DNA from: Reticulascus tulasneorum | Lineage: Eukaryota > Ascomycota > Sordariomycetes > Glomerellales > Reticulascaceae | DNA: 64,000 nucleotides | Direction of reading: 5' to 3' | NCBI GenBank assembly: GCA_001557505.1 | Contig: LSAX01000003.1 | Location: 1,116,001 to 1,180,000, forward strand | Shown: piece after piece, positions 10,902 to 21,374 of the stretch | Position numbering within the stretch: position 1 is the first letter of the stretch | How the letters are laid out: each line of letters starts with the position of its first letter | Notes under the pieces: model-generated | The model's input: the letters and a program-made list of their open reading frames with translations, nothing else | Database searches by the model: none | Told to the model about the DNA's origin: nothing | Program-made: the position numbers and the translations under genes

Positions 10902-11812
10902 CTATCTCCTGTTGCTACTCACAACCAAACTACCTCCATTCATGACTCCATAGGTCTTGGCAACATGTTCATGCTGTACTAAGAAGAAATCTGCTATTCC
11001 AGTATAATGAAACAGCCGACCCGTTAGGCTCAGGGTGTGAATCCGTGCCCATGACTCGATAAACAAAACTTGCATCACATCCTCTGGGACTACGTAGAAT
11101 AGCTTGAGGCTGTACGCAGCTAGTCCAACGAAGAAGCCCGTGGCTGGTCCGTTCGTGATAATGATGTTGGGAAACCGTTGATGTTTCCCTTCCCTTCCTG
11201 CTGGATTGGAGAGGAGCAAGGGGAATATCTGGATGATCGACCAAATGGCTGTGAAAGGCGTAGTGAGGAGAGACTGATGTATTCTTCGGGCTCGGGGAAC
11301 AACATGCGTGTCGTAAGACCCAGAACCGTCGCCATGGGTATTCTTAAGGCCCCGTTCAAAGGCGTGGAGATGTTTCTCTGACATGGTGTCTCCGCTAGAG
11401 ATAAGGTAACGTCGATGAAGCTGCGTGGTTGGGGGAAACCCGCTTTCCATCATCGCAAGCATTTCCTTCGTATGGCCTCCTGATCCAAGCACTATTAAGA
11501 GGTAGCATTCAACAAGCTTCGATCCCTGATCTTCGTGGTATGAAGATGTGTAGGGAAGCTTGACAGGATACCTGACCCGCTGCAGCTGGAGCTGGAGATG
11601 TCGGACCTATATATCGTCAATAACTGCTCCGATCGGAATGCGCCCGAGTGAGAGCATACTGTGACAAATATGGTTAGAGCTACGAAGCTCAACGCAATCG
11701 TTAGAACAGTCGCTCTCCAAGTTGCGAAAATAGGGGAGGCCAGCCCCGTGGCCTGAAGCAACCCCAGAGCGCCACCTAGTAAGGCCAGGTTTCGAAGGAT
11801 TCGTTCCGACAT
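10902..11812 (-). CDS. alg14: UDP-GlcNAc transferase subunit Alg14
   Basis: Model complement(10902..11606,11660..11812), 285 aa. Exon 1 encodes an N-terminal membrane segment (LTIALSFVALTIFVT). Exon 2 holds the conserved core LIVLGSGGHTKEMLAMM, RYLISSGDTMS, then IIITNGPATGFFVG and KLFYVVPEDVMQVLFIESWA. Alg14 anchors the catalytic Alg13 to the ER membrane for the second step of dolichol-linked oligosaccharide synthesis. The 53-nt intron (GTATGC donor at 11659, ATATATAG acceptor) joins in phase 0. The start at 11812 (MSERIL) is preferred; an in-frame ATG at 11878 adds 22 residues. A GTGAGT donor-like site lies near the 3' end, so the last few residues are uncertain. Confidence 0.88.
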
Positions 11813-12395
11813 TTCAATGATTGCTGAGAGTCGAGAATGGCGAGAATGATGTACACACAAGGACTGTTTTAGGACCACATTGTTCAGGAGTCTCAGAAGG
11901 CTGAGTGTGATTAAAATACGTTGTCGAAGTCAAGCTACATCAGGTATAGTTATGAGTGAGGGCTTGTTGTATAAGTGGTGGACGTTGCTGCTGTATGGAC
12001 AGGATTGAAGCGCCGGCGGAAGTATCCTGTCCCAGTGATTTTGTTTGCCCTGAACGCCACTATAGAGCGAGGACTTAAGGTATTGCAGGTTGACCTAATG
12101 ATCGCCTCTACATGCGTGAAGAGGTCGATGTTCAGAATGTTTTAAGTGCTCAAATCAGTCCGTGGTAAACTCTCCACAGCGATGGACAACATCCCGCTGC
12201 AAACGCACTGACGTGGCTGCAAGCTAACTGGGACACCCTGGACGCTCAGCTCTGAACCCCCCCGTCTCCAAAGAATCTCACCGCCTGGCAGAATCCACTG
12301 ATAGTTCTTGAACTCGCCATCTTGACACAAAAAGTTTGGCAGCAACTGTACATAAATGCATTGTGCGGCTCTGGCAGCTGGCTTTCGCACGCGCC
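11813..12395. promoter_or_regulatory. divergent promoter alg14 / ima1
   Basis: 583 nt between divergent genes. I see no specific site, repeat or ORF that I would defend. Confidence 0.45.
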
Positions 12396-14656
12396 ATGGC
12401 TCGTCTAAAGGTGATGGGATATCTCACCTGCTTTTATTGCGGTAAACGCTCGTCCACCAGATATGACAGGACGATTCGCGAGTTTGACTGCCTCTACTGT
12501 GATGCGACCAATTATCTGGACAAGGTGAGCCCCCATGGCTTTACAACTCATCAGAAGATACTGACTCGACCTAGAATGGCGAGATCACAGATCCACCGGT
12601 CGCGAAGACAACCGCCGCTCCGAAATCTACATTTGCGATCCCTCGATCCCAGTCCCCCGAAGTTTCGAGTTCATCGCAGGACATCTTTTGCTCGACGTGC
12701 ATCAAGAACCAACATCTATTCACAAGCTCGTTGGCCCAATACCTCCCTGATGATCCAAATCATCCAGATTATCCCGAGCTAGAAAAGAATCTCTACAAAT
12801 TCAGACGGAGGCTTGAAGAACGCTACCCACAAATCTGCGCAGATTGCGAACCCAAGGTCATGGGCAAGCTCGATCAAGCCGGCTATACTGCTAGGACAGA
12901 CCATCTTCGTCGAATGATGGATCGGAGCAGAAACAATCGCGTCACACCGAAACAACAGGGCACCTTGTACTTGGTCGATAGATTAGGACGATGGCTCTGG
13001 GTTAGCGGGCTGGTTTGCCAGCTTCTATGGCATCTCTCAATCATGTTGTCCGTGGTTAGTGAGCCGGCCGCTGCAATCGGTGATATGATACTCGGGTTAG
13101 AACCATCTCCGTGGCTGGAGCGCCTTAACGGCATATTACCAAAACCAGAAGCGTTGATCTGGTCGAGTATCTGTGCGAACGTTGCCAGTGTATGGTGGAA
13201 TCCAAAGTTTGTTCAGGTATTCCGGGGTTTCTCGAGACACATACTTGGACTTTCGCAGTGGTATACGTTTCAAGGACTAGTTATCTTCATCAGATTCATG
13301 GCTATGAGGGTCATTGCCAGTGGAGAAGCCCGGGCTGCGGAGCGGAATGCTCAGTTAAGCGCCCATGGGTTCTTAGCATTGCTAGTGACCTCTGTAAGTT
13401 CTGTTGCCAGCACCCTGGGATATTTGCTCACCATCAGTTAGATATACGTGCTTGCCCGACGTTCTGTCCGCGTTGACACGACCCCTCTTTTTGAGCAGTC
13501 CGATAATGGGCTATCCCCACCAAGAGTTCAGACGATGGCGAAGGAGGAAAGGATAGAGAACATGTCCAACGTTCTGGATGACATACTGGCAGAGACGTCA
13601 ATCAGCCCTCGGTCTGAGGTGTCAAACAGGTCCAACATCATGAGCACGAATATACACAGATTCTCGCTGAAACCGTCCGGCGGTTCATCAGCGACATCAG
13701 CCATACCGCTACATCAACAAGAGTCAATTTCATATCCTGTCCCGGAGCTTGGTACTGGATCACTTGGTGGGTTCGATCAGCAACGCCAGAACCGGGTCGA
13801 AGAGCTTCAATACTCCGAGGAGATGGACTGGTCACCCACGAACTCAAAACATCGAGCATTCAACGATTATGGGACTGCTGAAAGGCAAAGCCAAGGTTTT
13901 GGCCAGTCACCGACAGATCCCAACGCAAAGCCATTTTGGTATAAAGTCCCGCCAGCACCATCCAGCCCGGCACAGCGATTGAGAAATCCCGCAAAGACCC
14001 CGCTCCTGAGGAGCAAACCTGTAGAGAAGGAGGCTGTCTTCTTCCCCACCAATGGATTGCCTAAGCAAAATCCAACAACAGCAACCAAAGAACCAGGCAG
14101 GTCCAAACGTGGGGTTGCCTTTGCTGAGCCGTCTTTCTTCCCGCCGTCTAATGCCAATGACCCCCGGAACTCTTTGGCGGATCTTCTCGGGTCCAGTTTC
14201 AGTCTAAGCCAGGAGGGACATGAAGGTGAGAATAGGGGCACTGCGGGCAATGCGGGCACACGCATAACTAGTCCCAGATTGTCACCGAAGAGCAAGGGGT
14301 TGCGGAGCAGTCGACTCTTGGATGCATTTACACTGGCAGTACTACTAGGAGCATGGGTCCACGCAGTATCTTCACCGCATTCTTACAGTCGGGATGTGAT
14401 GCTTGGTGCCATGGTCTTCAGTATGCTTATCGCGATTCGTCTCACTGGAGACACAATCAAAGACATGAGAAGGGAGCAGACACCCAGCTGGGCGTCGGTT
14501 ATCAATACGTCGCTTGGCATCGCGGAACTCGCTGCAGCATGCCATTTTGCGCTGCAGATATGGGGTGGCGATGGTTCTGGAAAGAGCATCGACAACCAGG
14601 GAGGGTGGTTCATTGGTACGATGGTTGCGCATCAGATGTGGAACGCTATCTTCTAG
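12396..14656 (+). CDS. ima1: inner nuclear membrane protein Ima1 (Samp1/NET5 family)
   Basis: Model join(12396..12524,12575..13393,13442..14656), 720 aa, all phase 0. The N-terminal Ima1 domain has paired Cys motifs typical of the family: CFYCGKRS, CLYCDATN, CSTCIKNQHLF and CADCEPKV. Several membrane segments follow (around WVSGLVCQLLWHLSIM, ALLVTSIYVLARRSV, FTLAVLLGAWVHAV and VMLGAMVFSMLIAI), with a long Ser/Pro-rich loop between. Ima1/Samp1 proteins sit in the inner nuclear membrane and link chromatin or the nuclear envelope to microtubules. Introns of 50 and 48 nt have GTGAGC and GTAAGT donors. The second junction rebuilds a hydrophobic helix across the splice, which supports it. Confidence 0.9.
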
Positions 14657-16705
14657 TATAATTAGGGTTCAATTGGAGATAGGGGCTGCATTGGCATTGG
14701 TTGGTTCCGTCACTTTCGGGGGGTTTGGGTCTTCAGGTTAGACCAGCGGCGTGAAAGATGGCACATAGGAGTGTCGGGCAACATACGGAACTCTGCATTG
14801 TATAGAGCGATTGCGGTGAATATCGAGCTTTGGTCAACGGGCCCAAAATTTATCTGAGCATTAGATCAACAGTATATAATCCTGCCTTTCTTCAACATCC
14901 TCCGGAAATTCGGCCAGCAGCATCTCACATTAACTGTGCAGCGAGCGATTGGGCTAGCTGACCGTCCATCGGAGGCGGGTTTGAGGTGAGACGGACGAGC
15001 ATTCTTCGTAACCATTGCTTAGCTGCCACTTCGGCAGGATAATGACCGGCAAGCTATTGGGCTATAGACTGCTTTGCTTGAAGATACGTAAGTCCAGAAG
15101 GTGCAGGTAGATGTGAGACAACATCCGTCCCACGCCTCGGCCGAATTCTAGGCCTCGCAGACAGCCGGATGCCTCGGTGACTGTTATCAGCCTAGACGCC
15201 AAGAGATGTATAGAAGCTTCTGCGACCGGCAGGGAAAGCGAAACATTACTGGTCTGCTTCGTTATGGAATGCGGGTTAATCCCCACGTTATTTTCGTCGC
15301 ATATTGCTTTTCTCCTGCCGCTTCGGTCAACCACTCTGGCGAGGCTTGCATGAAGGAAAATGACGTCGAGGGTGGTTCAGGGTCGCGTGACGGCGCAAAA
15401 AGTGCCCGGCCGAACCGATTTGCTGGGTGCTTTCGCATCCGCCAGAGGACCTGTAGTGACACACTCTCAAGTATGAAGGCATTCACTTAGTAGGTAAAGA
15501 CATTATGAGGCCTCAGTACCACCGATCTGTGGTTTGGTCGGTCTCAAGATCTACCCACTTGATTACTTTCGTTCGTTTGAGACTCCTTTCGGTGCCAAGA
15601 TCTCCTTTTGGATAGCAGAGGCAAGGGAGTCTCGACGCCCTGTTTGCCCTGCGTCAAGCCTGCAGATCGCCTCACAACCCCCCCTGTTCCATGGCCTGAC
15701 TTGATTAACCCGTGGGGCGTATCCACGGGGCGACGCAGGTTTTGACGCCACCTGCCAGCGAACTCTTGCCCGTTGATCAGCGATCGAGGCGCAAATCAAA
15801 ACGAAAGAGTCAGTCATCCTCGCTCCTGTCCAACCTCCTGCCAACATGAGTATGCCGTGGTTTTTGTTTCTCCACATTGCCGTAGTTCCGTGGCACGCAA
15901 CGCTTGCCGTGCTTGGGATCGCCATCTGGTAGGAGCTGGTTGGAGCATAACGAGTGAATCTTATGGGCTTAGTAGTGCATGAGGCCACGACGTGTGTTCG
16001 AAATGATGTTTTGATGATTCCACTGCTAGGCCCGGTGACATATTACCAATGCGAAGACTTGCCCGCTATTAGAAATGTCTCATCGTCCTGTTTATTGGTC
16101 CACATCGGGGTTTGACTCTTCAATACCAATAACCTAATAAGGTTCAACCGTGCGATGGGCGCGCTTCCAGTGATTGACGCGCAATGGTCGCGCTGATCCA
16201 GGTCCATGCCGCAGGCTGACTGTGGTGCTACCCTGATTGTCTAATAACCCCCACACTTTCCGCAGAATCTGGACCCCCCGAAATCCGCCATTCCCCAGCA
16301 TTCATCTCATTCTCCCACTTCACCTCCCCCCCAGAAGAAATACGCCGCCAAAAACTTGCATCTCGCATGCACAGGAACGAATAGATCTCGCGTCCACGTT
16401 GCTAGCATCGTATCTTCCCCCTCCTCCCGCACACGCCGGAAAGCACCCCTAGCCGTCGACCTCCCGTTTTCATCACCGAGACGAACACTTCCGACAAGAT
16501 GGATCGCTTATTCCAACTTGCCGCCGTCCGCAAGGTCTGTCGTAGTACCCTGTAAGGGCACGCGAGAGCAAGACATCCCGCTCTTATTATCCCGTTTGGA
16601 TCTTCAGATTCAAAGCACAAAACCACCCCTCACACGACCTCTTACCGTTTTTGCTCGCTGTGCCAGCCCGTCAGCTGCCCCACTATCATCGTCACCTCTA
16701 CGAAC
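14657..16705. other. 2-kb intergenic region upstream of the Siw14-like gene
   Basis: No convincing gene. 16295-16340 is a C/T-rich tract typical of fungal leaders. An ATG at 16500 (MDRLFQLAAVRK, followed by a GTCTGT donor-like site) could be an upstream exon of the next gene, but I could not join it with confidence. Confidence 0.4.
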
Positions 16706-17839
16706 TTGCACAACCTATACCACGAGGTCCTACCCTACTATATGCACATGGCTGTCGAAATGGTTTCGAAACGGAGCACGAGGGTGTTCCTTGAAGAAGG
16801 GGATCATCCGCAAGAAGATTCCACTATCCAGTATCGACCGAGATCGAGGCAGAACTCGAGGCAAGAGGAGTCTCCTACGAATATTCCGTTGACCGTCGTC
16901 AACAAGTACCAAAAGACTGGCACATCGCCAACCCGGGAGTCGAGGGAATCTACCATGACTCTCGAATCCGCCATGGACACTTTGGCTCAGAGCCAGGCAT
17001 TGTTGGAAGGAAAGGATACAGCAGGGGGGACAAGTAGGCAGTTGCAGGAATTCCAATTCCTGAAGCTCGCTGACCCTCTACAAGATCCTTTTTCCTTGTT
17101 GACGACGCCCTCCATCGAGAATATTATACCGATGGATGGTCGGCCAATCAATTTTGGCGTTGTGGTGCCAGGAGTATATCGAAGCAGCTACCCGAAACCC
17201 CAGGATTTCGGCTTCATCAACAACCTTGGGTTAAAGACTATCGTGTTCGTCCCCCCCGCTGGCCATGTTGGGAATTAGCCAAACTGACAGTATCACAGGA
17301 CACTGGTTCAGAGAGACGAGCCAGACGCGTCATATTCCACCTTCATGACATCAAACAAGATTCGTCATCACGTCTTCAACATGAAGGGAACAAAGAAGGA
17401 GGAGATTCCAATCAGAACTATGAAGTCTATCCTTCGTCTTGTTCTTGATCGCCAGAATCACCCCGTACTAATACATTGTAACCATGGAAAGGTACGGGCA
17501 TCTAACCTCTCCACCCCCACACATTAGTTGACTCTTTCTTAGCATCGCACTGGATGCGTTGTTGCTGTGGTCCGCAAAGTCAGCGGCTGGGAGCTGAATC
17601 CGATTTTGGACGAGTACAGGTCTTTTGCAGAACCGAAAGTCAGAGATGGTGACATTAACTACATCACCGCATTCGAATTATCCACATTGTCCAACTTGTT
17701 TGTCCAGGAGGCAAACCTACGGTTTCGAGTTCGCAACTTTGTCCGCATCACTCTTTTCAGCTTGCTAGTCATCGTCATTTGGATGATATCTGGACAAAAG
17801 ATGTCCCATTCAGCTCGTCGCATTAGGGCCGCGAAGTAG
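16706..17839 (+). CDS. siw14: Siw14/Oca-type atypical dual-specificity phosphatase, membrane-anchored
   Basis: Model join(16706..17244,17299..17491,17543..17839), 342 aa. The phosphatase domain runs from NFGVVVPGVYRSSYPKP to the catalytic loop HCNHGK-HRTGCVVAVVRK, which is rebuilt exactly across the third exon (C-x5-R; Cys and Arg present). PFA-DSP enzymes of this kind hydrolyse inositol pyrophosphates (yeast Siw14) or phosphotyrosine. The N-terminal ~140 residues are polar, low in structure and species-variable; the start at 16706 is only the first ATG of the frame, with others at 16742 and 16748. The C-terminus adds one hydrophobic helix, ITLFSLLVIVIWMI, with a basic tail, suggesting a tail anchor absent in yeast Siw14. 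Introns of 54 and 51 nt. Confidence 0.88.
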
Positions 17840-18497
17840 CTGCGACATGATCTTCCGTGCTGAGCCTGACAGGTTCTTGGCTGGGGAACGAGTGTAAATT
17901 ACCGTGTATTACTTGGGTCTACTGGCAGCGGAGATTCTCATCGGGAGCGACGGGGGTTGGGCAACTTAAAAAGACTGCAGGGCTGATAGATATGGCCGTT
18001 CTTACCTGGCTCGTTACATTTTCTTTTGTTTGCATAGATTTAGGAGACCATCAAGAGCTGAGTGGCTCCTCGGCGTTCACTGCAGAGCAAGATTGCGAAC
18101 CCGCCTGTACAGATTATACAGATCATAGAAGAATGCGATCGATTCTTGCTCGCGAGCATTGGGTTCTCATTAGATTGCGTACCAACTAGCCAATATCTAG
18201 GTCGGCTGTGTGCTATTCTAGATTGTCATTCGAAAGTTGTAGCAAATCAATGGGTGTTTGGTGGACTTGCAGTTTGAAAAGTAGAACATTTTCTAAGCTG
18301 TGATATTTGTACATGTGTGTTTCCATACCCCCATTCTTGTATGAAAATGGTGAACAAGGTACTGATGTGCCTTTGCGGTTCTATAATCAATGACACTCCC
18401 AGACGCCGTATGATCAGTGTGGCCGAACATATTCCATGTATTTTGCCTCCTGCCCGCGTATTGGTACAGACATTTTCCTCAACGACATCCAGGCACG
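17840..18497. other. intergenic between convergent siw14-like and aim19-like genes
   Basis: 658 nt of 3' flanking sequence for both genes. Nothing else recognised. Confidence 0.45.
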
Positions 18498-18957
18498 TCA
18501 CTCCTTGTCCGCCCATCGATTCCTGCTGAGCCTCTCCTGCTCATCCTTCTTACGGCTCCCTTTGGCGTAAACCCAGCCAGCCGCTACGGAATTCGCGAAA
18601 CCCAATCCTAGTGCGCTTGCTCTTGTCACTCCACGCACCGAGAACTTATTCCGGAATGATTGACGCCTCCGGAGTGCCATGAGGACGTAAATACCGCTCC
18701 AGGCGCAGGTTATGGCCGCGCTGTCGGTGGGAAACCCCGCAAGGTTGACATAACTGCTGAAGAGGAGTACAGGGGCAACTGAGAAGGCGAGAGGCTGGAA
18801 TGGCCGCGCGTGTAGGGCTGTTATTAGGGTCGCATGGAGAGCTGGCGGGAGGGAGGATGCTGTTGGAGATGGAGTTAGATACGACGAGATCATGAAGGAA
18901 ACCAGATTGTAGATTAGACTTACTGCCCCAATCATTGAGCTTGCTAAACAATGACAT
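18498..18957 (-). CDS. aim19: Aim19-like small mitochondrial membrane protein
   Basis: Model complement(18498..18859,18924..18957), 131 aa. Exon 1 encodes MSLFSKLNDWG. A 64-nt intron (GTAAGT donor, TCTAACTCC branch, CAACAG acceptor) leads into SSLPPALHATLITALHARPF. Three to four hydrophobic segments follow: QPLAFSVAPVLLFSSYVNLA, AAITCAWSGIYVLMALRRR and ALGLGFANSVAAGWVYA. The layout, with tandem helices, a W-S-x-x-Y motif and the basic loop before the last helix, resembles yeast Aim19 (mitochondrial, role unknown). The match is from memory and moderate. The C-terminus is highly charged (GSRKKDEQERLSRN). Divergent from hlj1. Confidence 0.72.
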
Positions 18958-19552
18958 TGTTCCCTTGGCTCCAGCTGGCGTCCCCTCTGGCGAAGCCGTT
19001 TTGTAAAATGTACGCTTTGCTACAGCTTATACGGTGATGTTAAAGACTTTCGGCACCACATTCAAAGTGACGTGACCATTCTGAACCCTTGTCTGCTGAC
19101 TCAGCAAAGCCGAACCAATCGCTCGCAGTGTGTCTATGGCCGGGGTCTCAATTTCGACGGGCTGTCAACTGCAAGGAAGCTTTCAACAAAACCAGACACG
19201 CCAGCTTCTGGGCCTCGCGAATTGAGGATTTTCGCATTCTTCCGATTGCGATACATTCGTCCTCCGTTTACTACGCTGTTTCAACCTAGCATCGACTTTG
19301 GGGTTCAGACCGGTTGCTTTCGATACGCGGTTCTCCGAGGCCCGAGTCCAAAAGACCACGTTCCAACTAACCGGATTCGAGGTTACGGTCATCAACGACT
19401 CGACGCGAATTCTCCCCGATAATATCATAACTGCTTCTTTGGGTCGATTGCTCCTTGCGGACCGTGGGTCTCTGCGCTATAAATCCTGTTCGATCTGCGA
19501 CAGGGGATTGTCAAACAATACCCTCATATAGCGACGACTAAAAGGCGAAACA
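18958..19552. promoter_or_regulatory. divergent promoter aim19-like / hlj1
   Basis: 595 nt. TATAAAT at 19478-19484 lies 75 nt before the hlj1 ATG and is a plausible TATA element. No coding sequence that I trust. Confidence 0.45.
19478..19484 (+). promoter_or_regulatory. TATA-like element of hlj1
   Basis: TATAAAT 75 nt upstream of the ATG at 19553, spaced as usual for a fungal TATA box plus short leader. Confidence 0.35.
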
Positions 19553-20695
19553 ATGTCTGGCGCAACAGCCTCAGGCGCCGACACAGGCAACGCTCGAAGC
19601 CGCGAGCATAATCAAGGGAATCAAGGGCGCTCATTCACTGTCGAACAAAAAGCCGCCGTGCTGCGAATCAGGCGCTGCACCCCCACAGCTTTCTACGACA
19701 TCCTCGGCCTCGAGGCCGTAAAGACCACAATCACCGATACCGAGATAAAAAAGGCCTACCGCAAGTTATCACTGCTGACGCATCCCGACAAAAATGGTCA
19801 CGAACATGCGGATGAGGCGTTCAAAATGGTCAGCCGCGCGTTCAGTGTGTTGGGCGATAAGGAGAAACGCGAAAAGTTCGACCGGTTTGGCACGGATCCC
19901 GACAGTCGATTTGGCCAGGCCCAGGCGCAAAGTCCCTTCTCCGGCTTTGCCAGGAGGCAAGCTTCTGGCGGGGAGGCGGCGGCCGGTGGTGGCTGGGGTG
20001 GAGAAGAGGAGATGACGGCTGAAGAAATGTTCCAGCGATTCTTTGGTGGTGGGTTTGGTGGCGGCGGCGGTCCTTTTGGAGGTGGAGGAGGAGGAGGTAA
20101 GGCATTCAGAACTAGGAACGCAAATGGCAAGAAGGGTGCTAACAGGAAGGCAGGCTTCGACACAGGCCCGCAGTTTGTATTCAACTTTGGCGGCGGCCCC
20201 GGCTTTAGAGTCCATCAATTTGGAGGCGGGAGACCACGAAGGAGACCAAGAGAAGCAACAAATGGCCCACAGCCACCAGCCAGCACCTTTTCCACGTTAC
20301 TTGGTCTTCTCCCGATCTTACTTCTCTTCATCTTCCCGCTCCTTACCTCCCTGTTTTCCGGGAGCGAACCCGCTGTTCCAAAGATGGTATTTGATACCGC
20401 AGAAGGACCATACACTATGGGACGAACGACGCCGAACTACAAAGTCCAATACTTCGTCAATCCCTCCGAAGTGGCGCAGTACAACAAGCCCAAGTTCTTG
20501 ACGCTCGATCGCACAGCGGAGGTGAGCTACGTCCGAAAGACGCGGTTTGAATGCGAGAATGAGGTCGCGACGAAGAGGAGGCTATACGATGATGCTCAGG
20601 GATGGTTCTACCAGGACCCAGATAAGATGAAGACGGCGGAAGATTTCGAGATGCCGTCGTGTCGATGGCTCGAGAAGAAGGGACTCATTCGGTGA
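19553..20695 (+). CDS. hlj1: ER-anchored J-domain co-chaperone Hlj1 (DNAJB12/14 type)
   Basis: Single exon, 380 aa. J domain at residues ~45-115: FYDILGLEAV, IKKAYRKLSLLTHPDKNG with the HPD triad intact, and AFSVLGDKEKREKFDRFG. A Gly/Phe-rich stretch follows (FGGGFGGGGG). One transmembrane helix is at ~245-265 (LLGLLPILLLFIFPLLTSLF), and the C-terminal DUF1977-like region contains KVQYFVNP and ends CRWLEKKGLIR. It stimulates Hsp70 at the cytosolic face of the ER and takes part in ERAD. The GGN-rich tract at 20040-20100 is repetitive DNA and may vary in length. Divergent from the Aim19-like gene. Confidence 0.92.
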   Translation: MSGATASGADTGNARSREHNQGNQGRSFTVEQKAAVLRIRRCTPTAFYDILGLEAVKTTITDTEIKKAYRKLSLLTHPDKNGHEHADEAFKMVSRAFSVLGDKEKREKFDRFGTDPDSRFGQAQAQSPFSGFARRQASGGEAAAGGGWGGEEEMTAEEMFQRFFGGGFGGGGGPFGGGGGGGKAFRTRNANGKKGANRKAGFDTGPQFVFNFGGGPGFRVHQFGGGRPRRRPREATNGPQPPASTFSTLLGLLPILLLFIFPLLTSLFSGSEPAVPKMVFDTAEGPYTMGRTTPNYKVQYFVNPSEVAQYNKPKFLTLDRTAEVSYVRKTRFECENEVATKRRLYDDAQGWFYQDPDKMKTAEDFEMPSCRWLEKKGLIR

Positions 20696-21374
20696 GGCTA
20701 GAGGCCAGCTAAGAGGGCTAACAGCATTAATGGGACGGTGCATTTCGATCGTGCTATGTTTCAGGAAGAAGTCAGGTTAGTCCGGCGTTGGGGTCCAGTC
20801 ATAGCATAACAATGCTTCCTCTAGAGATTTTTGGTCCTTTTGTATGGGGGGCGCTTGTCACGATAGAGCATGACTTCTGTTGCCTGACACACATTGCATT
20901 CAAGACTTACGTTGAGCACCTATTCCCTTGCTAATATCATCGATTGAGCCCGCAACTTCGTCGCGACTGCACTCTCAGTAGTGAATATCGTGAGCCAGTT
21001 AAAGGTCGCACAACAGCCTGGTTTGTGATTGGGTGGGATATCATGAGGCTGAGGCTGCCTTGCCACGTCAAACACTCCCACTCCAGGAAATCACAACATA
21101 AATGTCTTCCCGATTTCCAAATCACATTCACATGGCCTTGAATACGGGGTACCCTCGTGGCTTTCAGTCTACATATTGCCATCCTCCCCAGAGTGAACCG
21201 TACGCCGCACTCTTCAACAAGGCTACCATCCTCCTCAACAAGCACTGAACTGTCCTAAGAGTCAAGGACACCTTCAACGTACGAGACTTTATCTAGCGCA
21301 GGATAAACCCTGCGCCTGCAACTGAGATCTGGCAAAATACAACTCTAGTTATCGCCTCGTTCATAGCCGTCATT
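20696..21374. other. intergenic hlj1 - HET gene
   Basis: 679 nt. 3' flank of hlj1 and promoter of the HET gene. Nothing specific seen. Confidence 0.4.

Noticed and set aside
15563..15988. 141-codon minus-strand frame upstream of the Siw14-like gene
   Set aside because: No family features, and it overlaps other equally long chance frames on the other strand.
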